In this document: piece by piece, positions 53,603 to 61,986 of the stretch
Position numbering within the stretch: position 1 is the stretch's first letter
How the letters are laid out: each line of letters opens with the position of its first letter
Origin: Thermoanaerobacterales bacterium
GTDB taxonomy: Bacteria > Bacillota > Thermosediminibacteria > Thermosediminibacterales > Tepidanaerobacteraceae
Direction: 5' to 3'
DNA: 64,000 nt
NCBI GenBank assembly: GCA_012840135.1
Contig: DUMA01000022.1
Coordinates: 418,687 to 482,686 of the forward strand
The notes under the pieces: model-generated
What the model was told of the DNA's origin: nothing
The model's input: the letters and a program-made list of their open reading frames with translations, nothing else
The model's database searches: none
Translations under genes and position numbers: made by a program

Positions 53603-53833
53603 ATTTCTAAGTCTTAAACATTATAACAATATTTTTCGAATTGTCTTATAATACTAATATTTACATATTGATAATTCAATACTTATTTGCTATACTGATT
53701 CCAACATATTTTATAATTGCCGGAGCTCGCCAAATTATTACAATTTTAGACTTTATTATAATACATATTTTCTCTTTACTTTTTTTACAAAAAATTGCAA
53801 CATATATAAAGAAGTAATGGGGAGTTGATAAGT

Positions 53834-54208
53834 TTGCCAACAGATGAGATCTTCAGAGACATAGGTAAAAAAATTAGACAGATCCGTCAGAAGCAGAACC
53901 TTACCCAGGAAGAACTGGGGGAAAAAGCAAACCTTCATTACAGCTACATCGGTCAAATGGAAAGGGGTGATAAGATACCGTCATTAAAGACACTAAACAA
54001 AATAGCAAAAGCATTAAATGTGAGCCTGGATTATATTCTGGAAGGGCCCATAAAATATAGTGTCGATTCTGCGGCAGAAAATTCTATCAATGAATTTGTC
54101 CACATTTTGAGGACAAGACCTGCCCGACAGACGGAAATGCTCATATCTATTTGCAGAAACATAATCGAAGAACTGGATGCTTTTGAGAAAGAAAATGATG
54201 AAAAATAA
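53834..54208 (+). CDS. XRE-family transcriptional regulator (SinR/cupin-less type)
   Basis: A 124-residue DNA-binding protein. The XRE helix-turn-helix is at residues 8-65: RQKQNLTQEELGEKANLHYS, then QMERGDKIPSLKTLNKIAKA. The C-terminal 50 residues form a helical tail (INEFVHILRTRPARQTEMLI) probably for dimerisation. I chose the TTG at 53834 because GGGGAG is 8 nt upstream; a TTG at 53825 overlaps that site. It sits alone between two terminators, so it is probably its own transcription unit. The target is unknown. Confidence 0.9.
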   Translation: MPTDEIFRDIGKKIRQIRQKQNLTQEELGEKANLHYSYIGQMERGDKIPSLKTLNKIAKALNVSLDYILEGPIKYSVDSAAENSINEFVHILRTRPARQTEMLISICRNIIEELDAFEKENDEK

Positions 54209-54243
54209 ACTTATCACAAGATCAATTTGCTACATAATAATTT

Positions 54244-54278
54244 AAGCCCCGGAGGTTTTTTACCGTTCGGGGCTTTTC
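54244..54278 (+). terminator. Terminator after the XRE regulator
   Basis: AAGCCCCG pairs with CGGGGCTT, followed by TTCC. Confidence 0.85.
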
Positions 54279-54472
54279 CTAATCAAAACAACCCGGCAAC
54301 CATATAAATCATTGTAAAAGAAAGTTGCCTCTTTGAAACTTATCTATTGTTCAGTAGTAATCAATAAAAGCCATATGCAATAGCCAGGGACTGTATCGAT
54401 AATAAAATTGTTTTTTCCCTATAAAAATACATTTTTATCATGCTTTCGACATTCTCGTGTTCCGGAGATAAA

Positions 54473-55408
54473 CTATAGCATCTCATTTACAGCCGATACG
54501 ATATGTTCGGCTGTAAGACCGTAATGCTTCAAAAGTTCGTCGGGGGTTCCTGATTGACCGAACAAATCGTTTATACCGATCCTCTTCATTTTTACTGGCA
54601 TCTTTTCTATCAAAACCTCAGCTATGGCCGAGCCCAGACCGCCGATTATCGAATGTTCCTCTATTGTAATTGCTCTTCCTGTACTTCCGGCTTCCCTCAG
54701 AACCGTTTCTACGTCCAGCGGTTTTATCGTATGGATGTTTATCACTGAAGCGCTTATCCCATTTCCATCAAGTATTTCTGCCGCCTCAAGGGCCTTTGCC
54801 ACCATGAGGCCTGCGGCAAACAGGGTCACATCTCTTCCCTTCCTAATTACATTGGCTTTACCGGGAATAAAGCAGTCATCTTCATTCGTTATCACCGGGG
54901 CAACCGGTCTCGCAATCCTTATATACACCGGACCTTTTATTTTGCTTGCTGCAAAAACAGCCTTTTTTGTCTCTACTGCATCGCACGGGACAATTACAGT
55001 CATTCCCGGAAGGCTCCTCATCAAAGATATGTCTTCCACTGCCTGATGGCTCCCGCCATCTTCCCCCACCGTAATTCCAGCATGCGTCACCGCAATTTTA
55101 ACGTTTAACGAATTCGGATAGCATATAGTATTTCTTATTTGTTCAAATGCTCTTCCCGCTCCAAATACAGCGAAGGTGCTGGCAAAAGGTATGAAGCCCG
55201 AGAGAGCCAGTCCGGCCGCCAAACCCATCAAATTCTGTTCGGCTATACCTACATTAAAAAACCTGTTTTTAAATTTTTCCGCAAACATAGCGGTCTGAGT
55301 GGCATGGGCAAGATCAGCATCCAGAACCACAACCTTCTCATCTTTCTCGCCCAGTTCCAAAAGAGCTTCTCCATATGCAATCCTGGGTGATTTTGCTTTT
55401 TCCATCAT
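54473..55408 (-). CDS. Transketolase, C-terminal subunit
   Basis: Second half of a split transketolase, 311 residues: the pyrimidine-binding domain (GIAEQNLMGLAAGLALSGFI and THAGITVGEDGGSHQAVEDI) and the C-terminal domain (IHTIKPLDVETVL and TIEEHSIIGGLGSAIAE). The catalytic Glu is in GIAEQN. It overlaps the N-terminal subunit gene by 4 nt (ATGA), so equal amounts should be made. Together they move two-carbon units between sugar phosphates. It is the last gene of the sugar ABC operon. Confidence 0.95.
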   Translation of the reverse strand: MMEKAKSPRIAYGEALLELGEKDEKVVVLDADLAHATQTAMFAEKFKNRFFNVGIAEQNLMGLAAGLALSGFIPFASTFAVFGAGRAFEQIRNTICYPNSLNVKIAVTHAGITVGEDGGSHQAVEDISLMRSLPGMTVIVPCDAVETKKAVFAASKIKGPVYIRIARPVAPVITNEDDCFIPGKANVIRKGRDVTLFAAGLMVAKALEAAEILDGNGISASVINIHTIKPLDVETVLREAGSTGRAITIEEHSIIGGLGSAIAEVLIEKMPVKMKRIGINDLFGQSGTPDELLKHYGLTAEHIVSAVNEML

Positions 55409-56220
55409 ATTTCTCCTCCCAGTTCAATAAGTGCTTTTTTGACCTCTTCCGCATTGGGTGTCTTGCCATGCCACCCCACCTGGTTTTCCATAAAGGAAAC
55501 TCCTTTGCCTTTCACGGTATTTGCTATTACAAATTTGGGTTTCCCCTGCGAAGAAGGCCTGCAAAATGTATTTATCAAGGCTTCAATATCATGTCCGTCA
55601 ACTTCGCATACATCAAAGCCAAAGGCTTTCATCCTCTCCGTTATATGCCCCAGTGACATCACCGCATCGTTCGGTCCGTCTATCTGAAGTCTGTTGTGGT
55701 CCAAAATAATCGTCAGATTGTCCAGCTTGTAATGTATGGACGCCATCATTGCTTCCCATATCTGACCTTCCTGCATTTCGCCATCGCCTATTATGCAGAA
55801 AATTTTGTAGTTTTTATTCTTCAATTTTGCCCCCAGGGCCATACCTGCTGCAACGGAAAGTCCCTGACCCAGAGAACCTGTGGATGCATCAATACCGGGA
55901 GTCTTTTTCATGTCTGGATGACCCTGCAATATCGACCCTAGTTTCCTCAAAGTAATCAACTTATCTTTTTCAAAATATCCCCTGTGTGCCAGAACCGAAT
56001 ACAGAGCCGGACATCCATGCCCTTTGCTCAATACCAGTCTATCTCTGTCTTCCCATTGCGGGTCTTCGGGTTTTATATTCATTACTTCATAGTACAGAGA
56101 AACAAGTATTTCAACTAACGATAGGGAGCCGCCTGGATGGCCTGAATTGGCTTTACCTATCATCGTTATTATATCCCGTCGTACGGTCGCGCAAATATCC
56201 TGCAAATGTTTAAGATTCAT
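55405..56220 (-). CDS. Transketolase, N-terminal subunit
   Basis: First half of a split transketolase, 271 residues, binding thiamine diphosphate. Motifs are MIGKANSGHPGGSLSLVEIL, RLVLSKGHGCPALYSVLA, the ThDP/Mg motif GDGEMQEGQIWEAMM with the closing Asn in LDHN, and KGKGVSFMEN. The ATG has GGAGG 7 nt upstream. It follows the MalG-like permease by 27 bp, linking pentose-phosphate chemistry to the imported sugar. Confidence 0.95.
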   Translation of the reverse strand: MNLKHLQDICATVRRDIITMIGKANSGHPGGSLSLVEILVSLYYEVMNIKPEDPQWEDRDRLVLSKGHGCPALYSVLAHRGYFEKDKLITLRKLGSILQGHPDMKKTPGIDASTGSLGQGLSVAAGMALGAKLKNKNYKIFCIIGDGEMQEGQIWEAMMASIHYKLDNLTIILDHNRLQIDGPNDAVMSLGHITERMKAFGFDVCEVDGHDIEALINTFCRPSSQGKPKFVIANTVKGKGVSFMENQVGWHGKTPNAEEVKKALIELGGEI

Positions 56221-56247
56221 TTTTTGCTCCTCCTTTTGTTGCTTACA

Positions 56248-57081
56248 CTATCCCTTAACAGCTCCGGCGGTTAAACCTTCCACCAGCTTCTTTTGTACCA
56301 ACATGAATAACACGACTACCGGTATTGTTGTAATTACTCCTCCGGCTGTCAACAGCCCCCATTGTATGTCATACTGTCCGATAAAGGTTTGCAAAGCCAC
56401 GGGCAGCGTTCTTGTCGCTTCATTGGTAAACATAAGAGCAAACACAAACTCGTTCCATGCGGTTATAAAAATATATATCCCAGTAGCCACGATACCCGGC
56501 GCAGTAAGGGGCAGCGTTATTCTGAAAAATGCCTGCATCCTGTTGCATCCATCGACCATAGCGGCCTCCTCCAGAGCGACGGGCAGATCCCTTATATATC
56601 CCGTAAGAAGCCAAACAGAAAAAGGTATGGTGAAAGTGGAATAAGCTATCACCAGGGAATACGGCGTATAAAGCAGCCCGATTTTACGCATGATGACAAA
56701 AAGCGGGGTCAGGAGAAGTACCGCGGGAAACATGTTTATCAATAAAAAAGAAACCATGAAGTACATTTTTCCTTTAAATTCAAACCTGGCAAAAGCATAA
56801 GCCGCCAGCACCGATACAAACAAACTGATGACAGCAGTTGCCATCGCTACAAAGAAGCTATTCATCATGTTTTTCATAAAATTGGATTTCTGAAACAGAT
56901 CCATATAATTCTTGAATGTCGGATGTTGGGTAAAATATTTTACCTCCGATGTATAAAGCTCGGTATCAGGCTTAATGGATGTTAAAAATGTCCAGATGTA
57001 GGGAAACACAGCAAATAAAACCAGCAGAGATAATGGAATATAAAATAGCAGCAGGTTGTTTACAGCATTTGTCCGTTTCAT
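56248..57081 (-). CDS. Sugar ABC transporter permease (MalG type)
   Basis: Inner-membrane permease of 277 residues with six hydrophobic segments. The EAA-loop EEAAMVDGCNRMQAFFRITL is near residue 190, and the C-terminus is VQKKLVEGLTAGAVKG, typical of CUT1 permeases. It starts 1 bp after the first permease gene. Its partner is the MalF-type permease directly before it. No ATPase is encoded in the operon; CUT1 systems often share one MsmX-type ATPase. Confidence 0.95.
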   Translation of the reverse strand: MKRTNAVNNLLLFYIPLSLLVLFAVFPYIWTFLTSIKPDTELYTSEVKYFTQHPTFKNYMDLFQKSNFMKNMMNSFFVAMATAVISLFVSVLAAYAFARFEFKGKMYFMVSFLLINMFPAVLLLTPLFVIMRKIGLLYTPYSLVIAYSTFTIPFSVWLLTGYIRDLPVALEEAAMVDGCNRMQAFFRITLPLTAPGIVATGIYIFITAWNEFVFALMFTNEATRTLPVALQTFIGQYDIQWGLLTAGGVITTIPVVVLFMLVQKKLVEGLTAGAVKG

Positions 57082-57082
57082 G

Positions 57083-57964
57083 CTACCTTACCTCCTTTAA
57101 ATTTAAATTTTTCAGATAAAACAATGCAACTACCGACAGCATCAAGGTAAGGTATATGGCAAGAGTTGATGCATAGCCAAAATCCATGGCTTTCTGAGCT
57201 TTCATGTAGGTATATACGCTTAAAGTAAGCGAACTGTATCCCGGTCCTCCACCGGTCATTATATATACGACATCTACGGAGTTGGCAACCCATATGACTC
57301 TTAACAGCGTCGATACCAGAATGGTTGGTTTTAACATCGGCAGTGTGATGTGCCAGAACGCCTGCCAACCCGTCGCTCCGTCAACTTTTCCGGCTTCGTA
57401 AAGCTCCTCCGGTATGGCCTGCAGTCCTGCCAGAAGCATTATCGCAAAAAACGGTATCCCCTGCCATACAATGGTGATAATCACCGAAAGCAGGGCCGTC
57501 TCAGATTTTGCAAGCCAAGGCACGTAATCTTGAATCAAATGCAATCTCGATAGTATATCGTTAATGACGCCGTAATTTCCGTCATACATCCACTTCCACA
57601 TCAAACCGATTAGGACACCGGGGGTAACCCATGGTATCAAAATAATGGATCTTACAATCCTTCTACCAATAAAGTTTCGATTCAACAGGAGAGCCAGCAG
57701 CAGTCCGAAAAAAAACTGAAAGAAGACGCCCGCAGCTATCCATATGATCGTATTAAAAAGAGATTGCCAAAAAACCGGATCTTTTAATACATTGAAATAA
57801 TTATTAACCCCAATGAATTCAATATCTTTCGGTTTAAACAGGATATATTTCAAAAAGCTAATGCTGACGGAATTTGCAATGGGGTACGCTATAATCAGCA
57901 TCATCAGCAAAAGGGAGGGTGTTATCAAAAGGTAAGGGGCGGATTTTGACCAGAAATTTTTCAT
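57083..57964 (-). CDS. Sugar ABC transporter permease (MalF type)
   Basis: CUT1 permease of 293 residues with six hydrophobic segments. The EAA-loop EELYEAGKVDGATGWQAFWH is near residue 190, followed by TLPMLKPTI. AAGGAGTG lies upstream of the ATG. It is separated from the substrate-binding gene by 242 bp, which contain a long-range inverted repeat, and is followed by the second permease with a 1-bp gap. Confidence 0.95.
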   Translation of the reverse strand: MKNFWSKSAPYLLITPSLLLMMLIIAYPIANSVSISFLKYILFKPKDIEFIGVNNYFNVLKDPVFWQSLFNTIIWIAAGVFFQFFFGLLLALLLNRNFIGRRIVRSIILIPWVTPGVLIGLMWKWMYDGNYGVINDILSRLHLIQDYVPWLAKSETALLSVIITIVWQGIPFFAIMLLAGLQAIPEELYEAGKVDGATGWQAFWHITLPMLKPTILVSTLLRVIWVANSVDVVYIMTGGGPGYSSLTLSVYTYMKAQKAMDFGYASTLAIYLTLMLSVVALFYLKNLNLKEVR

Positions 57965-58025
57965 AGGTCCACTCCTTGCAAGCGGGATATTATTTCAATA
58001 CAATACAATAAACTCAGTAAAGTAC

Positions 58026-58140
58026 GATGCCGGAAATCAGAAATCAATTATTCGCAGCAACATCGAACAGGAAAACCTTCGGCCACAAATAAATCGACTT
58101 TTTCCTCTGTCTTCAAACCTAAAATCCGATTCCCGGCATC
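58026..58140. repeat. Long-range inverted repeat in the sugar ABC operon
   Basis: GATGCCGGAAATC at 58026-58038 and GATTCCCGGCATC at 58128-58140 are complementary except for one base, with about 90 nt between. It lies between the substrate-binding gene and the permease genes, where a stable RNA structure could protect the upstream message or limit read-through. Confidence 0.5.
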
Positions 58141-58206
58141 ATCTGCATCAAGTCAGGATATTTTATTCGGTTTAAGCTTATCGAATGACATTGCTAATAC
58201 TATTAT

Positions 58207-59511
58207 TTATTTTTTTACCATGCCTTCGGCAAGCTTTTTCATCATTTCCTCGCTGGTTATCTTGCCTTCAAGCGCCTGTTGAGTCACTGCAGGCCACAGG
58301 GACTCTATCCACTCGCCCATATTTTCATTTATCGGATAGATGTGGGCAAAGGGCATCGAATCAAAAGAAGCTTTCATAAAACGGTTGTTTTTGAAATACT
58401 CATCTTCCTGGAGCGATTTCAGCACCGGAACATTGCCTGTAGCTTTATCCCATCTCAAAAGCTGTTCCTTTTCCGAAAGCCATGAGATAAATGTAAAGGC
58501 TTCTTTGGGATGTTTTGTGGATTTATATATAACATTTTCCGTATCGCCGAGAGACGTCCAGCGCCCCTGCGGACCTGCCGGCACCGGAAATGCGTCAACA
58601 TCGTCTCCAAACTGTTCGATCATTCCGTTGGAAGATTTTATGTGGTGGACCACCATTGCAGCTTTACCCGATTTAAAGTTAGCAATAATCTCGTTGAATC
58701 CGTCGGCCGGTGCCGTCGGGGGTACAACCTTGTATTTCTTATATAGATCGAGGAAGAATTCATTGGCTTTTATAGCTTCCGGAGTATCAAGAGTGCAGTT
58801 TCCACCGGCGTCAAAGAAAGCATTACCCGGCACGCTGGCCAGAACAAAACTCGCCCACGGCTCGTGGCCGCCCCTGGCACCCCTCATGGCAAAGCCGTAC
58901 TGATCTATCTTTCCATCTCCATTCGTGTCTTTCGTAAGCTTCTGGGCAGCTTTTAAGAATTCATCCCATGTTTCGGGCACTTTTTCTATACCTGCAGCTT
59001 TGAACATGCTCGGCCTGTAATACATATAAAGCACCTGAAGCTCCCAGGGCATGACGTAATGCTTTCCATCGCTGTACTTCATGACATCCCATAAATTATC
59101 CACCACATCAGCCTTCCCAGCCCACCCGTTGAGGTAGTCGTCGAGGGGAAGCAGCGCATCCTGACCTATAAATTCGGGCTGCCATGTCAACTTAAAGGAA
59201 GATGTATCCGGACCGCTGCCACCGGTGACGCTGCTGAGAAGCTTGGTGTGAAAGTCATTCCATCCGATCACTTCTACTTCTACATTGATATTTGGATGAG
59301 TGTCATTGAATTCCTTCACCAACTGAGAAAATGTGGGATCATTCGGATTGTCGAGCCATACCCAGTGTTTAATTGTAACAACTTCATTCTTGTTTTCCTC
59401 CTGCTGTTTTGCACCATCCGAATCGTTATTGGAGCCGCCACATCCTCCCAGCATAACAAGCATAAGAAAGAAAGAAACAATCATGCTAAAAGCTTTTAAA
59501 TATTTTTTCAT
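58207..59511 (-). CDS. Sugar ABC transporter substrate-binding lipoprotein (SBP family 1)
   Basis: Lipoprotein of 434 residues. The signal peptide ends in the lipobox LVMLGGCGG, then an Asn/Glu/Lys linker and the SBP family 1 (MalE-like) fold with FNDTHPNINVEVEVIGWNDF, TFSQLVKEF and SGKAAMVVHHIKSSNG. TKHPKEAFTFISWLSEKEQL near residue 350 is typical. It is the first structural gene of the operon, 21 bp behind the FadR-type regulator gene. The sugar is unknown; transketolase in the same operon hints at a pentose or its oligomers. Confidence 0.95.
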   Translation of the reverse strand: MKKYLKAFSMIVSFFLMLVMLGGCGGSNNDSDGAKQQEENKNEVVTIKHWVWLDNPNDPTFSQLVKEFNDTHPNINVEVEVIGWNDFHTKLLSSVTGGSGPDTSSFKLTWQPEFIGQDALLPLDDYLNGWAGKADVVDNLWDVMKYSDGKHYVMPWELQVLYMYYRPSMFKAAGIEKVPETWDEFLKAAQKLTKDTNGDGKIDQYGFAMRGARGGHEPWASFVLASVPGNAFFDAGGNCTLDTPEAIKANEFFLDLYKKYKVVPPTAPADGFNEIIANFKSGKAAMVVHHIKSSNGMIEQFGDDVDAFPVPAGPQGRWTSLGDTENVIYKSTKHPKEAFTFISWLSEKEQLLRWDKATGNVPVLKSLQEDEYFKNNRFMKASFDSMPFAHIYPINENMGEWIESLWPAVTQQALEGKITSEEMMKKLAEGMVKK

Positions 59512-59532
59512 TTTTTCCTCCCCAAATCATTT

Positions 59533-60240
59533 TTAACTTATGATCTTTTCTTTTGCCATCCAGTCAATGTCTTTCAAAGTTTCTTCCAGATGAAGTTTCA
59601 TTTCCCTTTCCGCAGCTTCAGCATTGTGGTTCTTAATTGCCGTATATATTTTTTCGTGGCTCATTACGGCTTTTTGTGCACTTCCCGGTACATTAATCGT
59701 CTCATAATAACCTTTTGTGATTGATTCAATAATGATCGGAACAATTCTTTCAATGATTGGATTTTTCATTGCTCTGGCAATTTCAGTATGAAATTCTATA
59801 TCCTTTTCTTTATGACTTTTTTTCCCGTTTATCACCTCCTTCATCTCATCCAGGTGTTCCCTTATTTTTTTAATATCCTCAGGAGTGGCTCTTTTTGCAG
59901 CGATCGCAGCGACTTTCGGCTCTATAAGCATTCTCGCTTCAAAGAGGGAGTAAAGAAGGTTCTTGTCCTCTATGAATTCCACCCCCAGGGGGTCCTTTAC
60001 CAAACCCGGCACTTCACTGACGAAAGTTCCCTTGCCTCTCACTATTTCCACAATGTTGTTGGACGCAAGCAGTTTGATGGCTTCCCTTATGGTGGTTCTG
60101 CTGACATTCATCATTTCCGAAAGTTCCGTTTCGTTCGGCAGCTTGCTGCCCGGAAGAAATTCTTTGTTTTGTATCATTTTTATAATTTCGGAAGCAACTT
60201 CATTGGATAGGTTTTTTCTTTTTATCATCGTATGCAGCAT
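59533..60240 (-). CDS. FadR-subfamily GntR regulator
   Basis: A 235-residue regulator. The N-terminal winged helix (about 5-70) has NEVASEIIKMIQNKEFLPGS, then SEMMNVSRTTIREAIKLLAS. The C-terminal FCD ligand domain (about 80-235) has LFEARMLIEPKVAAIAAKRA and HTEIARAMKNPIIERIV; His residues here usually bind a metal and an organic-acid ligand. Three in-frame ATGs (60243, 60240, 60228) are possible; GGAGG sits just before the first two. A perfect palindrome 20 bp upstream is its likely operator. It probably controls the sugar transporter and transketolase genes behind it. Confidence 0.93.
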   Translation of the reverse strand: MLHTMIKRKNLSNEVASEIIKMIQNKEFLPGSKLPNETELSEMMNVSRTTIREAIKLLASNNIVEIVRGKGTFVSEVPGLVKDPLGVEFIEDKNLLYSLFEARMLIEPKVAAIAAKRATPEDIKKIREHLDEMKEVINGKKSHKEKDIEFHTEIARAMKNPIIERIVPIIIESITKGYYETINVPGSAQKAVMSHEKIYTAIKNHNAEAAEREMKLHLEETLKDIDWMAKEKIIS

Positions 60241-60259
60241 CATCCTCCGTATTCATATT

Positions 60260-60284
60260 ACATCATACGTAAGACGTATGATGT
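60260..60284. promoter_or_regulatory. Perfect 25-bp palindrome, likely FadR-type operator
   Basis: Arms ACATCATACGT and ACGTATGATGT (11 bp each, perfect) flank 3 bp AAG. It lies 17-20 bp upstream of the regulator's start codons and just downstream of an AT-rich TATTATAA -10-like element, so bound protein would block transcription. GntR/FadR dimers bind palindromes of this kind. Confidence 0.75.
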
Positions 60285-60649
60285 CTTCTTTTATAATATT
60301 TATTCTACATAAAATTTATTTTTCCTTCTTTTTTATTAATTTTTTTATAATAATACCTTAATTTGCAATACTATGAGTCTTTTTGATGGATATCCAACTT
60401 TTCCACCATTTTCGGCGAAATCTGCACCGGGATTGGCAGCAGCGATTATCTGAACTTTCCGTCCGTGCCAGATGCATCAATTAAAAAATCACCCTGCTTC
60501 TGCCTAGATGGTGATTATTCTTATATATATAATACTCTGCGGTAACCGCACCTTTGCTCCAGATTAAATATAAAATCACCGCTGGTAAAAAAAGAACAGA
60601 TGGTTTTCGTTATATAAAAAAATAACCTCTTTTTTGAGGTCACAACATA
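60285..60649. other. Intergenic region with terminator and type I antitoxin-like RNA remnant
   Basis: Besides the FadR promoter and the response-regulator terminator (60613-60641), it contains the hairpin AATCACC/GGTGATT at 60487-60516 with a TATATATATAAT run behind it and a GCGGTAACCGC palindrome at about 60540. The first element shares AATCACCCTGC with the sequence behind the holin-like toxin at 63967. No toxin frame is seen next to it. Confidence 0.4.
60613..60641 (-). terminator. Terminator of the agr-like operon
   Basis: On the minus strand ACCTC pairs with GAGGT across six A, then ATTTTTTT. It comes 9-25 bp after the response-regulator stop. Confidence 0.82.
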
Positions 60650-61366
60650 TCATATATTAAACTTTTCTCTTAAAAATTGATATTTTCCTTTGCTTATATA
60701 AGCCTTTTCACTGTAATCATGGAAACTTACTTCATATGTGTCCCGGAGGCTTTCTATCTTTTCGATCATCTCTATGTTAACTATGTATGATTTATGGGCC
60801 CTGTAAAAATTGCCTTTCAAGGATTCTTCAATAGTTTTTAAATACTCAAAGCACTCGTATATCTTTTTTCTCGTATGTATTTTGGTTTTGTCGCCCGCTC
60901 TCTCGATAAATACTACATCTTCAAGATTTAAAAACAGAATACTGTTTCCGTCCCTCACCGGAAGCTTTCCGGCCGCCTTCAATTTGCGGTTGAGTATATC
61001 GCTTTCACATTTTGTTGTCACGAAATTCAATGTTTCGCGAAACCTCTCAAAGTCTATGGGTTTTAGAATATAATCGTAAGGATGGACTTCAAAAGATTCT
61101 GTGGCATAACTCGAGTATCCGGTTATAAAAATCACAAATACATCCGGATTAAGAGAAACTGCAGTTTTTGCCACATCTATACCATTTATGCCCGGCAGTT
61201 CTATATCCAGAAGCAAAATTTGAGGTGACTCTTTCCTGATGATATCCTTCGCTTCTTCCCCCGTGAGGACAGTATATACCTCCTCTGCGAGGGGAATTTC
61301 TTTCAGGAGATTACATATTAGCTCCAGGGTATTTTTTTCATCTTCGCAGACCAGAATACCAGTCAT
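60650..61366 (-). CDS. LytTR-type response regulator (AgrA-like)
   Basis: Response regulator of 238 residues, last gene of the agr-like operon. The receiver domain (1-120) has acidic residues in VCEDE, the phosphorylated Asp54 in LLLDIELPG and Lys in YILKPIDF. The LytTR DNA-binding domain (about 135-235) has ILFLNLEDVVFIERAGDKTK and YRAHKSYIVNIEMIEKIES. AAGGG precedes the ATG. LytTR proteins bind 9-bp direct repeats about 21 bp apart; three such repeats occur before agrD at 63672-63724. It is probably activated by the kinase at 61928 and closes the feedback loop. Confidence 0.92.
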   Translation of the reverse strand: MTGILVCEDEKNTLELICNLLKEIPLAEEVYTVLTGEEAKDIIRKESPQILLLDIELPGINGIDVAKTAVSLNPDVFVIFITGYSSYATESFEVHPYDYILKPIDFERFRETLNFVTTKCESDILNRKLKAAGKLPVRDGNSILFLNLEDVVFIERAGDKTKIHTRKKIYECFEYLKTIEESLKGNFYRAHKSYIVNIEMIEKIESLRDTYEVSFHDYSEKAYISKGKYQFLREKFNI

Positions 61367-61395
61367 AAATAACCCTTCTTTCCTGAAATCGTGAT

Positions 61396-61986
61396 TTAAA
61401 CCGCTTTTAATATCCTATAGCCAACGGGAGTCACAAAAAGCAAGGACTCAAAAGCCCCCAGCGAAACAGCCTGAAAATAGTTCATCCGGTCCAGCATAAA
61501 GAAGGCATTATTCAACAAGAAAATGGCTCCAAGGATCAATATGGTTATTTGTTTCATTCTGACTCTTACGGCGGTTTCGGTCACCGCTTTTTTCTCGGTG
61601 CCCGCCGGCGCCCACTTCATGATTATAAAAAGGCCCGCCATTAAGGTCAGATCACCCATCAATGTCAAAGGCATCCTGGGAATTATAAAATATCTTGCCA
61701 GCACGCCATTCATGACAATCAGGGGCACACCAGTCAAATAACACAGGCAGTAGGTTTTGCAGTGGGCTCCGCCGGCAAAATTGCGTATGAGAGCAAAGGC
61801 AAAAAGACTCAGCATGGTTTCCGGGAAGGTTTTCAAAAGAATGGATATGGCCGCTATTGAAAAAAATTTAAATGAACTTCCCAGTATGATTTCCAGCCCG
61901 TACGCAATTATTTCCGAATTGTATCTTTCACATCCCTGCTGGGATCTTAGTATCAGTGACAGCTTTCGAGAAAGCTTCCGCAACAT
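61396..61986 (-). CDS. agrB: AgrB-like membrane endopeptidase
   Basis: Integral membrane Cys protease of 196 residues that cuts the AgrD propeptide and closes the ring. The AgrB signature FAGGAHCKTYCLC is present; His75 and Cys82 keep the spacing of the catalytic His/Cys pair known from S. aureus (7 residues apart). Hydrophobic segments follow. I chose the ATG at 61986, with AAGGGTGG upstream; it lies 59 bp inside the kinase gene end. A start at 62037 would add 17 residues without a clear ribosome site. Confidence 0.92.
   Translation of the reverse strand: MLRKLSRKLSLILRSQQGCERYNSEIIAYGLEIILGSSFKFFSIAAISILLKTFPETMLSLFAFALIRNFAGGAHCKTYCLCYLTGVPLIVMNGVLARYFIIPRMPLTLMGDLTLMAGLFIIMKWAPAGTEKKAVTETAVRVRMKQITILILGAIFLLNNAFFMLDRMNYFQAVSLGAFESLLFVTPVGYRILKAV

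Noticed and set aside
60487..60516. CRISPR-like or tandem repeat array near the agr locus
   Set aside because: Only one related copy exists (63967) and there are no regular spacers.
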